DNA of 36,298 nt from a virus. A program made the position numbers and the translations under genes. Location of the stretch: IMG/VR virus record IMGVR_UViG_3300030329_006107, positions 1 through 36,298 of that record. One strand, written 5' to 3'. The notes below the pieces were generated by a model. That model was given only the letters and a program-made list of their open reading frames with translations. It was not told the origin of the DNA and did not search any database. Within the stretch, counting starts at the first letter, position 1. Every line of letters begins with the position of its first letter. Positions 36,001 through 36,298 of this stretch are shown here, in pieces.

Positions 36001-36298
36001 TCAAAAGAAAAATTTCAAGAATGGAAAGAAAATAATAAAGAAAATATTGAAGCGTTTTTTGAATGTACAAATGAGAAGCTATCAGTTACAAACACTCAGT
36101 TTGAAAACATATATAAAGAAGTTGATTATAAACATCCAGGAGGTATGCCTCTTCCAGTTAAAGTTCAAACGGGACTTCTTGCCCAAGAAGGTTACGACAC
36201 TCTACTAACTGACTTATCCCAACCAGGAACAAATAAAAGAAACAAGATTTGTTTGCATACTGGAATTTTTACAAACCAAGTTTTTAAAGATTACACAC
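27013..36298 (+). CDS. Giant virion-type protein, at least 3095 aa, open at the right edge
   Basis: One reading frame runs from ATG 27013 to the end of the window without a stop: 3095 codons and counting. It follows the baseplate genes by 15 bases, so a structural tail or baseplate role is likely. I recognise no enzyme motif, signal peptide or membrane segment. A proline-rich linker at about residues 316-343 separates an N-terminal domain (about 310 residues, beta-rich at the start) from a long mixed alpha/beta body with Asp- and Glu-rich stretches. It has few cysteines and no obvious long internal repeats. No Shine-Dalgarno is visible before the ATG. Gly-Ala pairs are often coded GGCGCC, unlike typical codon choice here. 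All frames on the other strand over this stretch are shadows. Confidence 0.85.
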   Translation, partial: MANQKKYQVNTLFRVTEDTAQAAISDNSNWPGVPFRFFQTIIEKNTPVYDPGTFTILTNLDSSIKDYLMPGSIVKLISNIAVTGPDGNKIINQDYILVRLVYARSAEEYEVPETGEIVYPELATQLAGGTGDMYYINEYVGIINKKYLEGFVMDPSIYEELQAKDKKSEVIKQLEKQINSKPTYTLKNLKQFWWLPITKDQTHRSKKSFNRDTLIKQYPDEGIVWDSNKEYKVKIMEYATYSDETAACGEKPSTQCPLALVAVIDAEKPHNFAHNWSNVDDPSTHFPQSDNPQEKITPYAHWGYISYSILLAQLGTNPPVVPSIPPTTSPSTPPPDPSTPPTRYNLESAEDFIKDEKKCRYFVKIKATYKGTNEQLKNDNLFNAAVKQEAFSKLLQNYNKIGAFEPFIWMNKDSGSTLYKEKDKKLLNEAFSKMEIQEKKKVDGPNNKVIVLLSVSALLFDKIPDGPSLKPYTKSNATDLQCILFTKKVGPSFDDIVTGAKDPKNYITTRFSLSDIEEMGNIFVNVFHRRYSSEYMKYVDLIYVDFQMESDYILKFTSGLKKLAKDNNLDIISSPAKHSHFNIIFDKNYLIKDIIYNKQTPINGTYYQFKNGLEEFKSKNNNRSTNKLIYDLCRASAVNDPAWPRSQVIEPAAVKSQTAGINLRTSFLKHMQTLHKTWSSPPSSECLARYTGKQTFDPVPIIFNNNDFFNQHYLEPRPKIKMKSKPSVPSTGEEFTEIARFRLGPKSPLDRAKEDKTINALIKREGKNLSKTKGSIFSAETNKFVGDIVKSKSIFNMILRSETFFGPKGLYQQLLNKTNISVWLKSVFECAGYDLKGDDLFEVLCNIVLKNLPWDKIRDEVLMNLNEATGEVTEWTTKALEDIYSEISTKDFDLNKATTGLGDVLRFADPKWYPGFDKTTQLYNALNMGSTPVGTPQPGSSLGGKTPSVKCSDIDDDQVLSMIPGAQIDSTTPEDEIPYLATPEDKGTNKNVYSSGDSVYKWKVFLNYKLSTAPPDKLPGVIQYAFTEEDFKKHGSLFDAKTKLATEKYSQIYRWGFHSLLKDKLGIQGIVSLEAFRDAAKWWAITPRQERDKYISTIIPGTVQSTSRITSDNLQKLLEEMPGKFGISPATVTQLLNNHYLAIKKVITQRNISGTPTITAMVTLALISKSTMVPAVTSQNIILAELMMSPAANSEQAIHSKIKSFIATLKPNLETALKNLGIIDYVIEELPEEIIKSTNFDQMVSDTNSETGEVVKYQSFLSQPQVPADFQSWKNQLNGYIAAGAFSKEGQIRLVTRLCANYNLQLSTLVTSHCNPEFLCKHLEKYILDLMSFFKTGDLSKIGLGKVTNFFKNFKIDDPLGTLGKLWVAAILKQIDQSLLQTFKWLARYIQLNCELMMSEAGKAVMTEINKLDDGAAKDFAKFGVGLFNLDTEPDPEEAENIIEIAFPSVVTTSPIENQDLYEFEGVDKFRIEDDQYDKIDVNKTKILREARRFVEILKPKDKEVVELALGELQSFLYKVLLSYSSKKLVVLFSGNATTALLEEMLILIEEKYPSLNKVLDSTQSINSFFNFVGASVDLELFINSIVSRKIIEDSCDIKDMSEDLQILSSKAILALEEQNRIRNEYISKIADLAIDNGALSGEPNPLGIDHALVPYPDSIPFLDNAMATARDSIMDSVEMSYRYDIKNIRSIFMKFNVTLQDKETGKVYDGFSALAGSLDPGEKASDAFDNYLNALADYVNKGSADIGFGDENYKVTMDFEDELYPELQAGLRGEKENSIERVYKIAGVNNPSSPKEQKLDIFPYLDFSPWSFNAFYHTYIEPKNADGPLESKPNANFAFVMGINTIEDPVDAPEDEYGLYTMNYATYVVLDPFKNHATMTSVITDAVDGKYTTAVINNENVMFSWKSGLYTNPAEIFGTEKVQTFSYGDPCSLEDLTIPYDIFEEVNFKDQTDDAFPEIKDPLLGNIAENLPLDLKDFGAFANTLPQARMFSKYVLNIFYKNIFEQRRGIYTSPPDDIIESIEKVKSILETYVFSRVTNNLIRAFGEYTSYSKFFDTKEVYKLTETLCDPAKIPFDLIDLEKIKEDVVKRYAYHRKKLLIEEQTNEESELEPASSNGAFELAMMEGTVRLILRTYLAEMLLRSVFLFDRYVFEEIMDNDMFKELFARQFLIGIQTYVGDQDPEIFRAMFLTECRHLAKSRWSSLSPNQKKYSKNKVLNDETTLIKHLISLEINDMGAKINSLFSLGNEKIKPLKEIFFDDLKFGFLRNSGINFGQDTTPRSYFMLDYLDEEVTSPPVSSMASKSEFEIDLYKGAVGDPALRKVMYFDANGNEIDFETFPYDNTKDYKLGFGEFVIEPYVRLVDWEVGEQEGNPAQEPNDNFPLTMFDQAFGPDGVLESAYGIKGYLRRDTQRGILSLRGLKDFAIDLIEHLHAQSAEDIGADDAELVLNDFGKHILPLTTFYKEMKWGIRLNLLIPADPFSGEGDIPFQKLEEHFNKFFDAAAFENKWTPAVHKSYRIYRQVKDEKGKATGKKVPHFVIPLTYEEIEATSIGEGTGLVGFATDLHNQSFKDIADVKEKIYNLQIARYIKYPSDEDVYKIKFNMGYRDPAYKQFEEGTTPGSILPLVIHSEASLDNNTKGDFDGTTSVEDELVTGYFGEKYGRAAEFIANYAHDKDNEGLTSLMLGNNLSMMASYAKQINDAGADANDWLTSFDLYASAKGSSRTEAMSDVWNAYNTLLGTKYDRNKFAQWMGIGVELDEEPYARTQTKVNSLKRDTNRKDYNPEKTPGLIGKPDYNAKFIIDYDYGDKGSYPHGATDDLGCKKFGTKAYELLFKTAGATGYLKASHIQTMYQAAAADGIGGGFDQIDFYDEEGNYDFTPLYDTNFKNMSMYKMTRCKKSPSWKQTGATYPGGEQISAIEEWKPGGQKQPVSPIKVSINDVYPIQQYHWSQISTDNQEVFLEKILKLAGDFSYTKSALNECIDIHLPGWDPEQAFDSKEKFQEWKENNKENIEAFFECTNEKLSVTNTQFENIYKEVDYKHPGGMPLPVKVQTGLLAQEGYDTLLTDLSQPGTNKRNKICLHTGIFTNQVFKDYT

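Noticed and set aside
35996-36208. A + strand frame of 70 codons near the right edge
   Set aside because: It overlaps the giant gene in another frame, is Lys- and Ile-rich low complexity, and has no supporting start signal.

Overview
The window is a piece of a tailed-phage genome, most likely a marine relative of the T4 superfamily infecting a Gram-negative host. The evidence is a T4 gp55-type late sigma factor (22657-23364), a baseplate gene with an N-terminal region of gp5/VgrG character (23662-25938), a second baseplate-like gene, a giant virion-type reading frame, a PIN-PhoH protein and a PD-(D/E)XK nuclease. Nearly all genes lie on the + strand with 1-14 base overlaps (ATGA, TAATG). The DNA is AT-rich, by eye about one third G+C. 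I saw no tRNA, rRNA, CRISPR array, insertion sequence, integrase or attachment site.

Layout. 1-4202: the 3' end of a large acidic protein, a membrane-anchored glutaredoxin-like protein, then a run of small phage genes. The first of these sits directly under a sigma70-type promoter whose predicted start falls on its ATG. 4174-4923: the only convincing minus-strand gene, a lipoprotein trypsin-like protease. 4976-8453: PIN-PhoH, a small acidic protein, a zinc metallopeptidase resembling the anthrax lethal factor catalytic domain, a basic-tailed protein and a Cas4/AddB-like nuclease with a four-cysteine pattern.

8472-21793: a continuous, translationally coupled glycan cassette. It holds four glycosyltransferase genes (one with two tandem GT domains), two different sulfotransferases, a B12-binding radical SAM enzyme, a LicD-type transferase, two FkbM methyltransferases, a DUF2061-APS kinase fusion, a HAD phosphatase, an NAD-dependent sugar epimerase/dehydratase and a short UDP-glucose/GDP-mannose dehydrogenase. 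The APS kinase would make PAPS, the donor used by the two sulfotransferases. The epimerase and dehydrogenase would supply sugar nucleotides to the glycosyltransferases, and the methyltransferases, radical SAM enzyme and LicD protein would decorate the product. The simplest reading is a phage-encoded pathway for a sulfated, methylated, possibly phosphorylated glycan, placed on the host surface or on the virion.

21803-36298: a conserved late block of small proteins, a zinc ribbon, a two-helix membrane protein, the gp55-like sigma factor, a small protein, a gp5-like protein carrying an amidase/PGRP-like domain that seems to lack usual zinc ligands, a second baseplate-like protein, and one uninterrupted frame of at least 3095 codons that runs off the right edge.
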